Counted from the stretch's first letter, positions 26,962 through 36,908 are shown. The stretch: DNA of 64,000 nucleotides from JASDSY01 sp041441465 (GCA_041441465.1 JASDSY010000017.1:10076-74075), one strand, 5' to 3'. Numbers and translations are program-made. The notes: generated from the letters alone by a model not told the origin.

Positions 26962-27774
26962 TTATTTTCCGGCTTTCCATTTTATACTGGCATTTTTGCC
27001 GTATGTCCATGTGCCTGAGCAAGTATTATTGTCCGAAAATTTGCCGCTGCATGTTCCATTCTCGTCAGTACAATAAATATTACCTTTTTCATCGACTGTG
27101 CCGGTTATTGTGATGCCTAAATTATTCTCGTAAGTTAATGTGATCGAAAATATTCCATTATTGTCGGCGATAGCGGTAATTTTTCCTTTGGCTGTGCCTT
27201 CGAATTCGCCGCTATATTTTCCGGCGTAAGGATTGTCGTTCGCAAACGAAGGACCTTTGCTGCCGCTGATTACCTTGCCGTCATAGCCGAATTCGACATG
27301 TGTTCCGGCCTTGAATTTACCGGTTTTATCTTTAAACAGACGAAGAACCGTGTCATTAGCGAGAATGCCGGATATAACTCCTCCGGAGTCGCCGAATGTG
27401 ACTTCGGTGCTGCCCGCAAGAATTATCGGCGCATTGCTGCCTTCTATATAATGAGCTGTTTTGCCTGCGAGAACGCCCTTTTTGACGCCGCCGTCCTTTT
27501 CAAAGCATACGATTGTTCCGGCTTTAAAGTTGATCCTTGATTTAGGATTGCCGCATACGCTAAGGTTATAATTTAGGGCGATCATGCCTTCGATGACATT
27601 GCCTTTCTCGTCGGTCTCTATATTTCCTGCTTTGAAGCATAATGTTTTAGACCAGCTTACCGGGGCGAGGTTAGTGTCATTTTTTAAAACATCTGTGGAC
27701 GCGAAAGTTTTTACGGACGTCAATATGCCGAAAATAAGCGTAATAACCGCTATAATTATAATTCTTTTATTCAT
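26962..27774 (-). CDS. Secreted repetitive beta protein of unknown function
   Basis: A signal peptide (about 1-25, cleavage near TFA-STD) precedes a repeated pattern, FKAGT-V-F...G-V-(S/K)G-LA. It occurs about four times between residues 45 and 180 and is reminiscent of MORN-like or beta-helix ladders. The C-terminal 85 residues have a different Gly/Thr/Asn-rich beta pattern (YSGEFEGTAKGKITAIADNN) with two Cys (CTDENGTCSG). It has its own promoter. I assign no function; a periplasmic or surface location is inferred. Confidence 0.7.
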   Translation of the reverse strand: MNKRIIIIAVITLIFGILTSVKTFASTDVLKNDTNLAPVSWSKTLCFKAGNIETDEKGNVIEGMIALNYNLSVCGNPKSRINFKAGTIVCFEKDGGVKKGVLAGKTAHYIEGSNAPIILAGSTEVTFGDSGGVISGILANDTVLRLFKDKTGKFKAGTHVEFGYDGKVISGSKGPSFANDNPYAGKYSGEFEGTAKGKITAIADNNGIFSITLTYENNLGITITGTVDEKGNIYCTDENGTCSGKFSDNNTCSGTWTYGKNASIKWKAGK

Positions 27775-27832
27775 CGGAATTCCAGCCTTTTTAATTTGAA
27801 TTATGAACTAAAATGTCAGAATTTTAAAGTAA

Positions 27833-27862
27833 ATTATATATAATAAGATTAATAATTGTCAA
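27833..27862 (-). promoter_or_regulatory. Promoter of the secreted repeat protein gene
   Basis: Minus strand: TTGACA (27862-27857), 18 bp, TATAAT (27838-27833). It is divergent from and adjacent to the candidate promoter of the CCA-type gene. Confidence 0.75.
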
Positions 27863-27872
27863 TATATTTTTA

Positions 27873-27901
27873 TTGTGTTTTAGCCGCCGTTTTGGTATAA
27901 T
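27873..27901 (+). promoter_or_regulatory. Putative promoter of the tRNA nucleotidyltransferase gene
   Basis: TTGTGT (27873-27878), 17 bp, TATAAT (27896-27901). The predicted leader is about 110 nt. Confidence 0.55.
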
Positions 27902-28020
27902 GCGGGGTTATATTTTTATTTTGGCTTACAAATAAATTACTGATATAGTCAATTTAAAAATTTGGTAATTATTTATTTTTTAATATTTAAATTTTTATAA
28001 ATTTATGAAGGGTCCGGTTA

Positions 28021-29475
28021 ATGAATTTTAAATCATATCATATAGACAGGTCAAAGATTCCTCAGGCGGTTTTTGATATCGCGGAACGGCTTAAAAACAA
28101 TGGCTTTGAGGCGTTCCTGGTCGGCGGCGCCGTGCGCGATATTGTTTTCGGGCGTGAACCTAAAGATTACGATATCCTGACGAACGCCTCATGCGCGCGT
28201 ATCGGCGAGATCTTCAGGAATGTCGTGCCGTATGGAATTAATCACGGCACGGTCATTGTCGTTAAAGGCGGCGTACCGTATGACGTTACATCGTATAACG
28301 AAGGGGAGCCGGCTCCCGGCACTCTTGAAAATGACCTCGCTATAAGGGATTTTACTATAAACGCTATGGCCTGTGATTTATTTGACTTGAAGCTTATCGA
28401 TCCTTTTGACGGCGTCAATGATTTTAAAAACAAAAAAATAAAATGTGTTTTAAGCCCTGAAGACAGGATTTCGAAAGATCCCTTGAGACTTTTGCGCGCG
28501 GTCAGGCAGGCCGCGCAATTTAATTTTACAATAGACGAAGAAACTCTCGAAATTGTCAAATTAAGGTCGGAATGGATATTAAAACCGGCGCCGGAAAGAG
28601 TTGCGGCCGAACTCATCAAACTTTTCGAATGCGGTGATTTGTCGTATTCGATCGATATATTCATGAATAGCGGTCTCGCCGAAAATATTTTAAGCAGGTA
28701 TTTCGGCGTGACTGATGTTTCGTCAAAGGTTTTGAAAAGTTGTCATTATAAAGATTTTATCGGCTGGTTTGCTAAATATGAAACGCAAAAATATGACGTC
28801 CTTTTTAAAATATCGGTATTTATGGCGTATATTATGGCTTTTTTTAATAAAAACATGACTTATAAGGAACTTGTAAAAGATTTTCTAGCATTGAAATTTT
28901 CGAGAAATGAAGCCGAGATTATAGCAGCGAACATACTATTTTTGTTCGATTATACGGTTTTGGATCATTCAAGCGGGAGTATAATTAAATCGTCGGCGGC
29001 CGCCTGCGGTATTAATAAAGAAAAAATTAACCCGGCCTTTAAAAATCCGGACGGCCTTTTATTTGATGAACAAAAATTCACAGCCGCCTTTCAGTATGAC
29101 GATATCGATATCAAGAAAAAAATTGTTGCGGCCTGTAATATAACTAAACGTAAAAACACCTGCGAGGCAGCGTTTCTGGCGGCCTCTGAAATTTTTGAGA
29201 TATTCGGGTTATCGAAGCTAGCGGAAAAATTTCACGGTTATTCGGTAAAGGCTGGAGCGATGATTGAAAATAAGGTGCCGATGTTTATTGACGATCTTAA
29301 GGTTAACGGCGAAATACTTATGAAAAAATTAGTCATTTCAAAGCCGGGCCGTTTGATCGGCGAAATGTTGAATTTGTGCCAGAACGCCGTTATTCATGAA
29401 CCTATGTTCAATGACTGCCAGAGGCTTATTGAAATATCGCGAAATTATTTGATATCGCAAAATGTGAAATCATAA
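28021..29475 (+). CDS. CCA tRNA nucleotidyltransferase / poly(A) polymerase family protein
   Basis: The N-terminal class II nucleotidyltransferase head has FLVGGAVRDIVFGREPKDYDILT, with the GGxVRD motif and the DYD metal-binding aspartates. It also has the NHGTVIVV strand and the flexible loop, and IRDFTINAMA (template helix region). The RNA/SrmB-binding neck includes RISKDPLRLLRAVRQAAQF. The protein is 484 residues long; the C-terminal ~250 residues are poorly conserved and lack a visible HD domain. It should add CCA to tRNA 3' ends or poly(A) tails; sequence alone does not separate the two. GAAGGG precedes the ATG. Confidence 0.87.
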   Translation: MNFKSYHIDRSKIPQAVFDIAERLKNNGFEAFLVGGAVRDIVFGREPKDYDILTNASCARIGEIFRNVVPYGINHGTVIVVKGGVPYDVTSYNEGEPAPGTLENDLAIRDFTINAMACDLFDLKLIDPFDGVNDFKNKKIKCVLSPEDRISKDPLRLLRAVRQAAQFNFTIDEETLEIVKLRSEWILKPAPERVAAELIKLFECGDLSYSIDIFMNSGLAENILSRYFGVTDVSSKVLKSCHYKDFIGWFAKYETQKYDVLFKISVFMAYIMAFFNKNMTYKELVKDFLALKFSRNEAEIIAANILFLFDYTVLDHSSGSIIKSSAAACGINKEKINPAFKNPDGLLFDEQKFTAAFQYDDIDIKKKIVAACNITKRKNTCEAAFLAASEIFEIFGLSKLAEKFHGYSVKAGAMIENKVPMFIDDLKVNGEILMKKLVISKPGRLIGEMLNLCQNAVIHEPMFNDCQRLIEISRNYLISQNVKS

Positions 29476-29617
29476 TTTTAAGTTATATCTTCGTGCAGTT
29501 TTGTCTTATTGCCGGCCTTGATTTTATTTGTCAGGCCGCGTAGTTGATTTTTTGAGAATATTGAAGTAAAATTTAATATAATGGTTAAATAAATGTCAGA
29601 GAGGCGTTAAAAGAAAA

Positions 29618-31144
29618 TTGTCATTTAATATTCACGAATTAAAAAATAAAATTCAAAGTAAAATTCCGGAAATTATCGAGCATATTCGTTCGGGCAACCG
29701 TCATACGATAACGTGGAAATTAGGCTTATTGGTTTCGATAATGTTTTTTTTAATAACGGTGCTCAGCCTTATAGCGCTTTATAATGTGACGATTCTGGAT
29801 AAGAATACGAACGTAATGGAAAATTATAATAACACACTTAAACTCATAGAAGATCTTCAGAAAAAATCAAACAGTCTAATAATAGCGGAGAAGGATAAAG
29901 AAACGAGGTTCGATCAGAAGCTGGTTGAAAATTACCGTGATTTCGATACGTTCATGGATGAATTCATAAAAAAATCCAAAAGAACTATATCGAGCAAAGA
30001 ATTAAAAAAGACAATAATGAATATTGAAAAATCGCGCGAGAATTTCAATACGGTTTTAAATACGGTATATCAGGCTTATGACCGTGAATTCGAAGTATGG
30101 GATACGGCCGAAATTCCTATGTCAAAGCTTATCCAGAAGCGCGAAAGCCTGCATAAAGACATCGAAGACCTTCTTTTGAAAAATAACCAGATTCTGCAGG
30201 ACATGACCGATAATTCGGCCAAGGAAACACGAATAATAATGGCTTATATGATAATAATGATCGCCGTTATTTTGATGCTCGTTATATGGTTCGGCTACTA
30301 TATGGCAAAAAAAATCACCTATCCTATAAATCAGCTTATAAACGCGGCGCGCGAGATCGGCTCCGGAAACCTCGATTATAAGGTAAATTTGAAAGGCTAT
30401 GACGAAATAGGCGAACTCGGGCAGACTCTTAACCAGATGGCGCTTTCGCTAAAGGAATCGAATGAAAAATTAAAAGCTATGTTTCATCTGGCCGTTACGG
30501 TCGCGCATGAAGTCCGAAACCCTATTGCGGGTATTGGAAACGCGATCCAGGTAATTTCGTCGAAGTTCAAAAAAGACGACCCTTATAATGAAATTATAGT
30601 CGAGATGCTGAAGCAGATAAACCGAGTTGACGAAATCATATCGAATCTATTGATGTACGCCCGGCCTGTTCCCATTAAAGCGGTACCTGTAAAGCTGCGG
30701 CTCGAGATGATGAAGGTGCTGTCGTTTATTAAAAATTCAAATTCTTATCCCGACGTTACGGATGAGATGGAATGGCCGGAAGATTGCGATCCTGAAATTA
30801 TGGCCGATACGAAACAGTTTACCCAGGTGTTTATGAACGTGGTGATAAACGCATATCAGGCGCTTTCTGGAGTAAAGGACGCCAGATTGAAAATAAAGGC
30901 GTTGACGCAAAATGATACTTTAAGCATAAAAATAAGCGATAACGGCCCCGGTATTCCGCCTGAAATAATGAATAAGATTTTCGAGCCGTTTTTTACCACC
31001 AAGCCTAAAGGTTCCGGACTCGGACTTGCGGTTTCACAAAAAATAATGAAAACGATGGGCGGCGATCTTGCGGTTACGACAAATGACAGCGGCGGCGCTA
31101 CATTTGAAATTTCAATGCCTGTTTTAAAAAATAACTTATTATAA
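29618..31144 (+). CDS. HAMP-containing sensor histidine kinase (NtrB-like output)
   Basis: The 508-residue kinase starts at TTG, preceded by GAGAGG at a long spacing. Two membrane helices (about 32-54 and 205-230) bracket a ~150-residue helical periplasmic sensor. A HAMP linker (about 230-282) follows, then HisKA with AHEVRNPIAGI (phospho-acceptor H297). The HATPase has VVINAYQAL (N box), ISDNGPGIPPE and GSGLGLAVSQKI (G boxes). It is followed 150 bp downstream by a sigma54-dependent response regulator and almost certainly phosphorylates it. The sensed signal is unknown. Confidence 0.9.
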   Translation: MSFNIHELKNKIQSKIPEIIEHIRSGNRHTITWKLGLLVSIMFFLITVLSLIALYNVTILDKNTNVMENYNNTLKLIEDLQKKSNSLIIAEKDKETRFDQKLVENYRDFDTFMDEFIKKSKRTISSKELKKTIMNIEKSRENFNTVLNTVYQAYDREFEVWDTAEIPMSKLIQKRESLHKDIEDLLLKNNQILQDMTDNSAKETRIIMAYMIIMIAVILMLVIWFGYYMAKKITYPINQLINAAREIGSGNLDYKVNLKGYDEIGELGQTLNQMALSLKESNEKLKAMFHLAVTVAHEVRNPIAGIGNAIQVISSKFKKDDPYNEIIVEMLKQINRVDEIISNLLMYARPVPIKAVPVKLRLEMMKVLSFIKNSNSYPDVTDEMEWPEDCDPEIMADTKQFTQVFMNVVINAYQALSGVKDARLKIKALTQNDTLSIKISDNGPGIPPEIMNKIFEPFFTTKPKGSGLGLAVSQKIMKTMGGDLAVTTNDSGGATFEISMPVLKNNLL

Positions 31145-31293
31145 TGCCGGAATTTATAGTTTATAATTTAATGAATTTTAATTTTTTTTATTTTTGATAT
31201 AATAACTTAAACCACTTGATTGATTAAATTTTTGTCCGAAATAGAAATACTGGCATATTTGCGACATGAAAAGACCCTGAAAGGAATGCGGTT

Positions 31294-32910
31294 ATGAAAA
31301 ACATACTTATTGTTGACGATGAAAAGCTTTTGCGCTGGAGCCTGACAACTGAGCTCAAAGAATACGGGTTTAATGTTTATTCCTGCGAACTCGCCGATGA
31401 AGGATTTAAAATAGTTAAAGAAAACGTTATAGATTTTTGTATTTTTGATATACGCCTTCCGGATTATTCAGGGCTCGAGCTCTTAAGAAAAGTTAAGCAG
31501 CTTCAGCCGGATATTTATGTAATAATGATAACCGCATTTGCGGAAGTCGAAACGGCTGTCGAGGCTTTGAAACTTGGAGCTTATGATTATTTAATCAAGC
31601 CGTTTAATCTTGAAAAATTGAAACATGTCATAAAAAAAGCTATTGAAACTAATGAATTAAAAAAAGAAGTCAGCTTTTTAAAGCAAAAAGAGCAGAAAAA
31701 GTTTCAACAGGAGAAGATGATAGGCAATCACGCCTCGATGGCGAAAATTTTTGAATTGATTGAAAAACTTGCTAATGTGGCTGTATCGACAGTTTTAATT
31801 ACCGGCGAATCAGGCACGGGAAAAGGCCTGATTGCGAGGGCAATTCATTACAGCGGCCTGCGCCAGAATAAGCCGTTCGTCGAAATAAACTGCAGCACGC
31901 TTTCCGAATCGCTTCTCGAGTCCGAACTATTCGGCCACGAAAAGGGCGCATTCACCAATGCAATAAATCAAAAAAAAGGACTCTTTGAAATTGCGGACGG
32001 CGGAACTTTATTTTTGGATGAAATCGGTGAAATGACAATGTCACTGCAGGCAAAATTGCTGAAAGTCATCGAGGATAAATCATTTAAGCGTGTCGGCGGC
32101 GTTAAAGACATAAGCGTGGACGTGCAAATCGTAGCGGCTACGAATAAGGACCTTCAGAAGGAAATCCAGAAGGGCGCTTTCAGAGAAGATCTTTATTTCA
32201 GGCTGAATGTAATTCCGATGCATATGCCGCCTCTGCGCGACAGGATCGATGATATTAAAGTCCTTGCCGGCCACTTCATTTCATATTATAACTCGGTGTT
32301 CAAAAAACAGGTTAAGGGGCTTTCCGAAGACGCTGCCGAAGTGATGAAAATGTACCGCTGGCCAGGCAACGTGCGTGAGCTGAAAAATGTCATAGAGCGC
32401 GCCATATTACTTGAAAGCAGCGACTATATACTGCCTGAACACATGCACCTTAACGTGGATATGTGTAAAAAGGCTGACAATGTTAACTTAGAGAGTGCCG
32501 TCGAAAATAAAATTGCATCCGGCCAGGGCGAAGCGAAGGTTTTAAGCGCCGTCGAAACCAGGCCGAAACCCGAGCAAAAGGAAAATAAAGAAAATATTTC
32601 CGTGCCTGGTGTCTTGAACGCTGCCGATCTTTTTAACATAGAAATTGATTTTAACCGCGAAGGTATCGACATCGAGGCATTGATTTCCCAGTTAGAGCGT
32701 AAAATAATAATGCGCGCACTGAACATAACTTCGAACAATCAGTCGCATACCGCTAAAATGCTTAATTTAAACCGTGATACTTTGAGATATAAAATGAAAA
32801 AATTAGACCTGCTTCCGTCGCAGCAGTCGCCTTCAGGCGCGCCAGGCGTTGACGGCGATTCCGAAGCCGGGTTGAACTCGGATTTTCCAAACGACAGCGC
32901 GGAAAAATAA
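31294..32910 (+). CDS. NtrC-family sigma54-dependent response regulator with GAFTNA variant
   Basis: An N-terminal receiver (D8/D9, phospho-acceptor D52, K102) is followed by an AAA+ domain (about 143-375) with Walker A GESGTGKG (171-178) and Walker B TLFLDEIGE. The sigma54-contact loop, normally GAFTGA, reads GAFTNA (218-223). A C-terminal Fis-type HTH (SHTAKMLNLNRDTLRYKMKKL, about 484-504) binds enhancers. A ~70-residue low-complexity linker lies between AAA+ and HTH. AAAGGA precedes the ATG. Its cognate kinase is the upstream HAMP gene. The target promoters are not evident. Confidence 0.92.
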   Translation: MKNILIVDDEKLLRWSLTTELKEYGFNVYSCELADEGFKIVKENVIDFCIFDIRLPDYSGLELLRKVKQLQPDIYVIMITAFAEVETAVEALKLGAYDYLIKPFNLEKLKHVIKKAIETNELKKEVSFLKQKEQKKFQQEKMIGNHASMAKIFELIEKLANVAVSTVLITGESGTGKGLIARAIHYSGLRQNKPFVEINCSTLSESLLESELFGHEKGAFTNAINQKKGLFEIADGGTLFLDEIGEMTMSLQAKLLKVIEDKSFKRVGGVKDISVDVQIVAATNKDLQKEIQKGAFREDLYFRLNVIPMHMPPLRDRIDDIKVLAGHFISYYNSVFKKQVKGLSEDAAEVMKMYRWPGNVRELKNVIERAILLESSDYILPEHMHLNVDMCKKADNVNLESAVENKIASGQGEAKVLSAVETRPKPEQKENKENISVPGVLNAADLFNIEIDFNREGIDIEALISQLERKIIMRALNITSNNQSHTAKMLNLNRDTLRYKMKKLDLLPSQQSPSGAPGVDGDSEAGLNSDFPNDSAEK

Positions 32911-32980
32911 TTTTTAGTTATTAAATTTTTGATTTTATGTGTCGTAATTAATTTATGACCATTAAATTTGATTTTTAATG

Positions 32981-33009
32981 TTGAATAAATGCGATAAATC
33001 TGATATAAT
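32981..33009 (+). promoter_or_regulatory. Promoter of the coiled-coil membrane protein gene
   Basis: TTGAAT (32981-32986), 17 bp, TATAAT (33004-33009). The leader is about 57 nt and ends in a strong AAGGAGG. Confidence 0.72.
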
Positions 33010-33073
33010 TATGTCTATTAGATATGAAAATTGTTTTTTCATAAAATAAATTCCTGAAAAGGAGGCCGTTTTT

Positions 33074-33811
33074 ATGGATCATAATATTTTACTTATAGCG
33101 CTGCTTGCTTTTTTCGGGATACTTATCGCAGTTCGTATTTTCTTAAGGGTTTTGCCTGTTTTATTCCTGATCATAGCCGGATTTATAATATATCTGGTAT
33201 TTATAAGAAAAACGCCTCTGGTAATAAAATTTAATCGAACTGACGATGACGGCGCCGGAGCGGTTGAAGAGCGCGAAGAGGGCATGTCATTAAAATATTC
33301 TAAAATTATTACCGGCATAAAAAAAAATATCAACTCCATAGGCGAGTCTTTTACCGGGGATAATGCGCTCAAACAGATAATTATGGACTTAATGCCCAAG
33401 TTTAAAGACGTGTTTAATAATATCAGGGCGTTATGTAAAAAAGCCACCCAGATCGAGGAATATGTCAAATCAATTGATATTTCGAAATTAAAAATAGATA
33501 TTGAAGATTTTAAGGAAAAGAAACGTACCGAAAAAGACGGAAATCTTGCGGCTGAATTTTCCAAAAATATAACTTTATTGCAGGAAACGATTGAAAATTA
33601 TCATAAATGCGAAAAAATACTGGAACTTGTCGACACTCAGGCTTCGCGCGTAGATAATTTTTTTGATGACGTGAAATTAAAGATAGCGAACCTTGTGATG
33701 ACAAATAACATATCGGCCGGGAGCGAGATTGACGAATTGTCATCGAAACTTCTTGAGCTTTCTAAAGAAATCGAAAAATTGGAAAAAGAATTTTTGAATA
33801 TAATAAAATAA
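33074..33811 (+). CDS. Membrane-anchored coiled-coil protein of unknown function
   Basis: Two hydrophobic segments (about 5-25 and 27-46) are followed by a short acidic linker. About 165 residues of Lys/Glu/Ile-rich helix come next (residues 75-245), with heptad-like spacing and a leucine/isoleucine-rich end (ELSSKLLELSKEIEKLEKEF). I recognise no family. The domain layout suggests a cytoplasmic coiled coil tethered to the inner membrane. The strong ribosome-binding site AAGGAGG and own promoter suggest good expression. Confidence 0.7.
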   Translation: MDHNILLIALLAFFGILIAVRIFLRVLPVLFLIIAGFIIYLVFIRKTPLVIKFNRTDDDGAGAVEEREEGMSLKYSKIITGIKKNINSIGESFTGDNALKQIIMDLMPKFKDVFNNIRALCKKATQIEEYVKSIDISKLKIDIEDFKEKKRTEKDGNLAAEFSKNITLLQETIENYHKCEKILELVDTQASRVDNFFDDVKLKIANLVMTNNISAGSEIDELSSKLLELSKEIEKLEKEFLNIIK

Positions 33812-33910
33812 AACCCGGAATATATTAGTTTTTAGGAATATATGTTTTTACTTTTTAAGCTTGCTTGGTATAACAAATCGTAAAATTTAACAGAGGTGAT
33901 GAGTGAAGTT

Positions 33911-35218
33911 ATGGCAAATTACAGGATTACTGACGAAGTCGGAATGACGCAGTCACAGGCGGTCAATGAGGCTTCAAAATGTTTATCATGTTATGACGCT
34001 CCTTGCAAAGCGTCGTGTCCTGCGGGAGTTAATGTACCAAAATTTATATCAAAGATCAAATCTACAAATTTTAAAGGCGCTATCAATGTCATTCGCGAAT
34101 CGAATATGCTTCCGGGCGTATGCGGCCGCGTGTGCCCTGTCGAAGAATTATGCCAGAAAAACTGCATAAGGCAAAAAATTGACGAATCAATAAAAATCGG
34201 ACAATTACAAAGATTCGCCGCTGATGCCTGCGGTCTTCCTGAAGTATGCAAAGTTGAAAAACGCCAGGAAAAAGTCGCTGTAATAGGCGGCGGCCCTGCC
34301 GGACTTGCGTGCGCATACAAACTCGCTTTAAAAGGCGTCAATGTCACAATATACGAGTCATCAAAAGATCCGGGCGGCGTTTTAACTTATGGCATTCCGC
34401 CGTTCAGGCTTTCAAAAAAATACGTTCAGACCGAAATTGATTTCATATTGAAACATAATATTAAAATGGAAACCGGCAAAACATTCGGCGAAGATATTCA
34501 TTACAACGATCTTTCAAAGAAATTTAACGCCGTGTTCCTCGCTGTCGGCACAAGCCGCGCTCAGGAACTCGATATCGAAGGCAAAGATTTGAAGGGCGTA
34601 TTAATCGGCCAGGATTTCCTTGCCGAGGTCAATCAGAACGTGGTTAACGGTAAAACTCCTTCGAAACCGGGAAAAACCGTATGCGTAATCGGCGGCGGAA
34701 ACGTTGCCATCGACGCTGCTACAACCGCTAAATTCGCGGGTGCTGAAGAAGCGGTTATAGTTTACAGGCGTTCAGAAAACGAAATGCCCGCATGGAAAAT
34801 CGAACGCGAAGCGGCAGCTGACATGGGCGTAAAATTCAGATATTTAACCGCTCCGGTGCGTATAGTCGGCGAAAAAGGAAAAGTTACCGGCCTTGAATGC
34901 ATTCAGATGAAATTAGGCGCTCCTGACGCTTCAGGAAGACGCAAACCTATCGCTATAGAAGGTTCGAATTTTGTCATCGACTGCGATACCGTGATTCAGG
35001 CTGTAGGCCAGTTTGCATGCGATTGCCTGACAAAACAGGTAAAAGGCCTTGACATTAATAAGGACGGCACGGTAAAAGTCGATAAACACGGCATGACTTC
35101 AGTCGAGGGCTTATTCGCCGGCGGCGATATAGTAAACGGCGGCGATACTGTCGTTAAAGCGGTTGCACACGGAAAAGCAGCAGCAGAAGGCATTCTTAAA
35201 TTTTTGAAAATTGACTAA
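33911..35218 (+). CDS. preT: NAD-dependent dihydropyrimidine dehydrogenase subunit PreT
   Basis: This GltD-like flavin and iron-sulfur subunit passes electrons from NADH to PreA. The N-terminal double 4Fe-4S region has CLSCYDAPCKASCPAG and GRVCPVEELCQKNC. An FAD-binding GGGPAGLACA motif and a second dinucleotide fold GGGNVAIDAATTA follow. The C terminus has GLFAGGDIVNGGDTVVKAVAHG. I chose the ATG at 33911, spaced 12 bp from AGAGGTG; ATG 33899 directly abuts that site. The gene pairs with preA 100 bp downstream. A stand-alone glutamate synthase small subunit is less likely given preA and the lack of gltB. Confidence 0.9.
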   Translation: MANYRITDEVGMTQSQAVNEASKCLSCYDAPCKASCPAGVNVPKFISKIKSTNFKGAINVIRESNMLPGVCGRVCPVEELCQKNCIRQKIDESIKIGQLQRFAADACGLPEVCKVEKRQEKVAVIGGGPAGLACAYKLALKGVNVTIYESSKDPGGVLTYGIPPFRLSKKYVQTEIDFILKHNIKMETGKTFGEDIHYNDLSKKFNAVFLAVGTSRAQELDIEGKDLKGVLIGQDFLAEVNQNVVNGKTPSKPGKTVCVIGGGNVAIDAATTAKFAGAEEAVIVYRRSENEMPAWKIEREAAADMGVKFRYLTAPVRIVGEKGKVTGLECIQMKLGAPDASGRRKPIAIEGSNFVIDCDTVIQAVGQFACDCLTKQVKGLDINKDGTVKVDKHGMTSVEGLFAGGDIVNGGDTVVKAVAHGKAAAEGILKFLKID

Positions 35219-35320
35219 TACCGGCCCGAATTCAAACTTTTTAAAGTAGAATCCGCTGGTTCTTTAGAGTAAATTTATTTTTGAAATATGAATTTTAATT
35301 AGATATCTGGAGGAAAAAAA

Positions 35321-36574
35321 ATGACAGTTGATATATCGATGGAATTTTGCGGCGTTAAGTTTCAAAATCCATTCACTCTTGCGGCATCGCCGTGCACCGA
35401 TTCGCCTGATATGCTCGACCGCGCTTTCGATGCGGGCTGGGGCGGCGCAGTTATAAAAACTCTTGCGCTTGATCATGAACCGGTACATTTGACATACCCT
35501 ATGATGCACTCGCATAAATTCGCCGATAACCGTTTGATCGGTCTTGAAAATATCGATCTTATATCGGACAGGCCGATAGACGTATGGTTAAAAGCCATTC
35601 CCAAGCTTAAGAAAAAACACCCGAAAAGCATTATCATCGCTTCATGCATGGCCTCTAAAAAAGAAGACTGGCAGGAAGCTGTAAAAAAACTTCAGGGTGC
35701 AGGCGCGGACATGCTCGAATTTTCGTTCTCGTGCCCTCACGGTATGCCTGAACGCGGCATGGGGGCGGTAATCGGCCAGAACCCTGAATATACCAAACGC
35801 ACATGCGAATGGATAGCTGAAGTCGCAAAAATTCCTACAATAATAAAACTTACACCGCAGATAACCGATATCACATTCTCGGCTCGCGCGGTGTTAGAAG
35901 GCGGCGGTTCAGCCGTATGCCTTATTAACTCAGTTAAAGGCCTTCTCGGCGTCGATCTTGATACGTTCACGCCTTATCCGCAGGTAAACGGCAAGGGTAC
36001 TTACGGCGGCTATACCGGCCCGGCAGTTAAACCTATCGCCTTAAAATGCGTCACCGAAGTAGCTAAAGCGGTTAAAATACCTATTTCGGCGGTCGGCGGC
36101 GTTTCCAACTGGCATGACGCTCTTGAATTCATTTCATTGGGCGCTGAAAACGTTCAGCTCTGCACGGCGCCTATGATGTACGGATTCGGAATTGTCGAGG
36201 ATTTGATAGACGGCACTAAAAATTATCTTGCTCAGAAGGGCTTCAAGAAATTGAGAGACATTGTCGGCAAGGCGCTTCCTAATGTTACCGAACACCATCA
36301 TCTCGAAAAATTCAGGTACAATATGACAATTAACCATGATAACTGCATAGGCTGCGGACGCTGCTATACCGCCTGCTATGACGGCGGCCATCAGGCTATT
36401 AAATTCGGCAGCGACAGAAAACCTGCAATCGACAAAGAAAAATGCGTCGGCTGCGGTTTCTGCGAAAGTGTTTGCCCGATACCTGAAACCATGAAAGTAA
36501 AAAAAGTCGAAGGCGAAAAACCAATACACTCAAAAGCTGAAGAAATAAAACTCATGAAAAAATCAGCTAAATAA
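35321..36574 (+). CDS. preA: NAD-dependent dihydropyrimidine dehydrogenase subunit PreA
   Basis: The 417-residue protein has a dihydroorotate-dehydrogenase-like FMN barrel (about 1-310) that reduces uracil or thymine, or the reverse. The catalytic-cysteine motif is FSCPHGMPERGMGAVIGQ. AVGGVSNWHDALEFISLGA binds FMN phosphate. The C terminus carries two 4Fe-4S clusters, CIGCGRCYTAC and CVGCGFCESVCP. A strong GGAGG precedes the ATG. With PreT it forms the heterotetrameric enzyme of reductive pyrimidine metabolism. No hydantoinase or beta-ureidopropionase gene is seen alongside, so the remaining steps must be encoded elsewhere or be missing. Confidence 0.93.
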   Translation: MTVDISMEFCGVKFQNPFTLAASPCTDSPDMLDRAFDAGWGGAVIKTLALDHEPVHLTYPMMHSHKFADNRLIGLENIDLISDRPIDVWLKAIPKLKKKHPKSIIIASCMASKKEDWQEAVKKLQGAGADMLEFSFSCPHGMPERGMGAVIGQNPEYTKRTCEWIAEVAKIPTIIKLTPQITDITFSARAVLEGGGSAVCLINSVKGLLGVDLDTFTPYPQVNGKGTYGGYTGPAVKPIALKCVTEVAKAVKIPISAVGGVSNWHDALEFISLGAENVQLCTAPMMYGFGIVEDLIDGTKNYLAQKGFKKLRDIVGKALPNVTEHHHLEKFRYNMTINHDNCIGCGRCYTACYDGGHQAIKFGSDRKPAIDKEKCVGCGFCESVCPIPETMKVKKVEGEKPIHSKAEEIKLMKKSAK

Positions 36575-36619
36575 TAATGAATTAATATTCATTCGATTGT
36601 TTGAATAATTACCTGGCAT

Positions 36620-36660
36620 AAAAAACACACACCGGCATATCTGCCGTTGTGTGTTTTTTT
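36620..36660 (+). terminator. Rho-independent terminator of the preTA genes
   Basis: AAAAAACACACACCGGCA pairs with TGCCGTTGTGTGTTTTTT (one A/C mismatch) around a short ATATC loop and ends in T7. Confidence 0.9.
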
Positions 36661-36826
36661 ATTAACGGCAATATTTATTCGAACTTTTTTGTTTTTGAAG
36701 TTTGATTGAAAGTTCCTATTTTAAAGCTTTTCAACTTAAAAATAAGAAGATGATGTATCAGGCGTTTGAATTTACGGCGGCATAATTTAAAAATCAATTT
36801 TCTGATGATTAATATTTTAATAAATA

Positions 36827-36869
36827 AAAAAAGCCGCCTGAAATTATTATATTACGGACAGCTTTTTTT
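36827..36869. terminator. Imperfect terminator-like hairpin before the ACT gene end
   Basis: AAAAAAGCCGCCTG pairs imperfectly with CGGACAGCTTTTTT (two mismatches, one wobble), with A-run and T-run on the flanks. It probably stops minus-strand transcription from the ACT-domain gene. Nothing else is visible in 36661-36826. Confidence 0.55.
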
Positions 36870-36908
36870 GTTTATTTTAAGTTAATGAAATATTTTTATA
36901 ATTATGAA

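Noticed and set aside
29505..29545. CGGCCT/AGGCCG inverted repeat between the CCA-type gene and the HAMP kinase as a terminator
   Set aside because: The stem is only 6 bp with a long loop and no adjacent U-run, so I would not call it a terminator.
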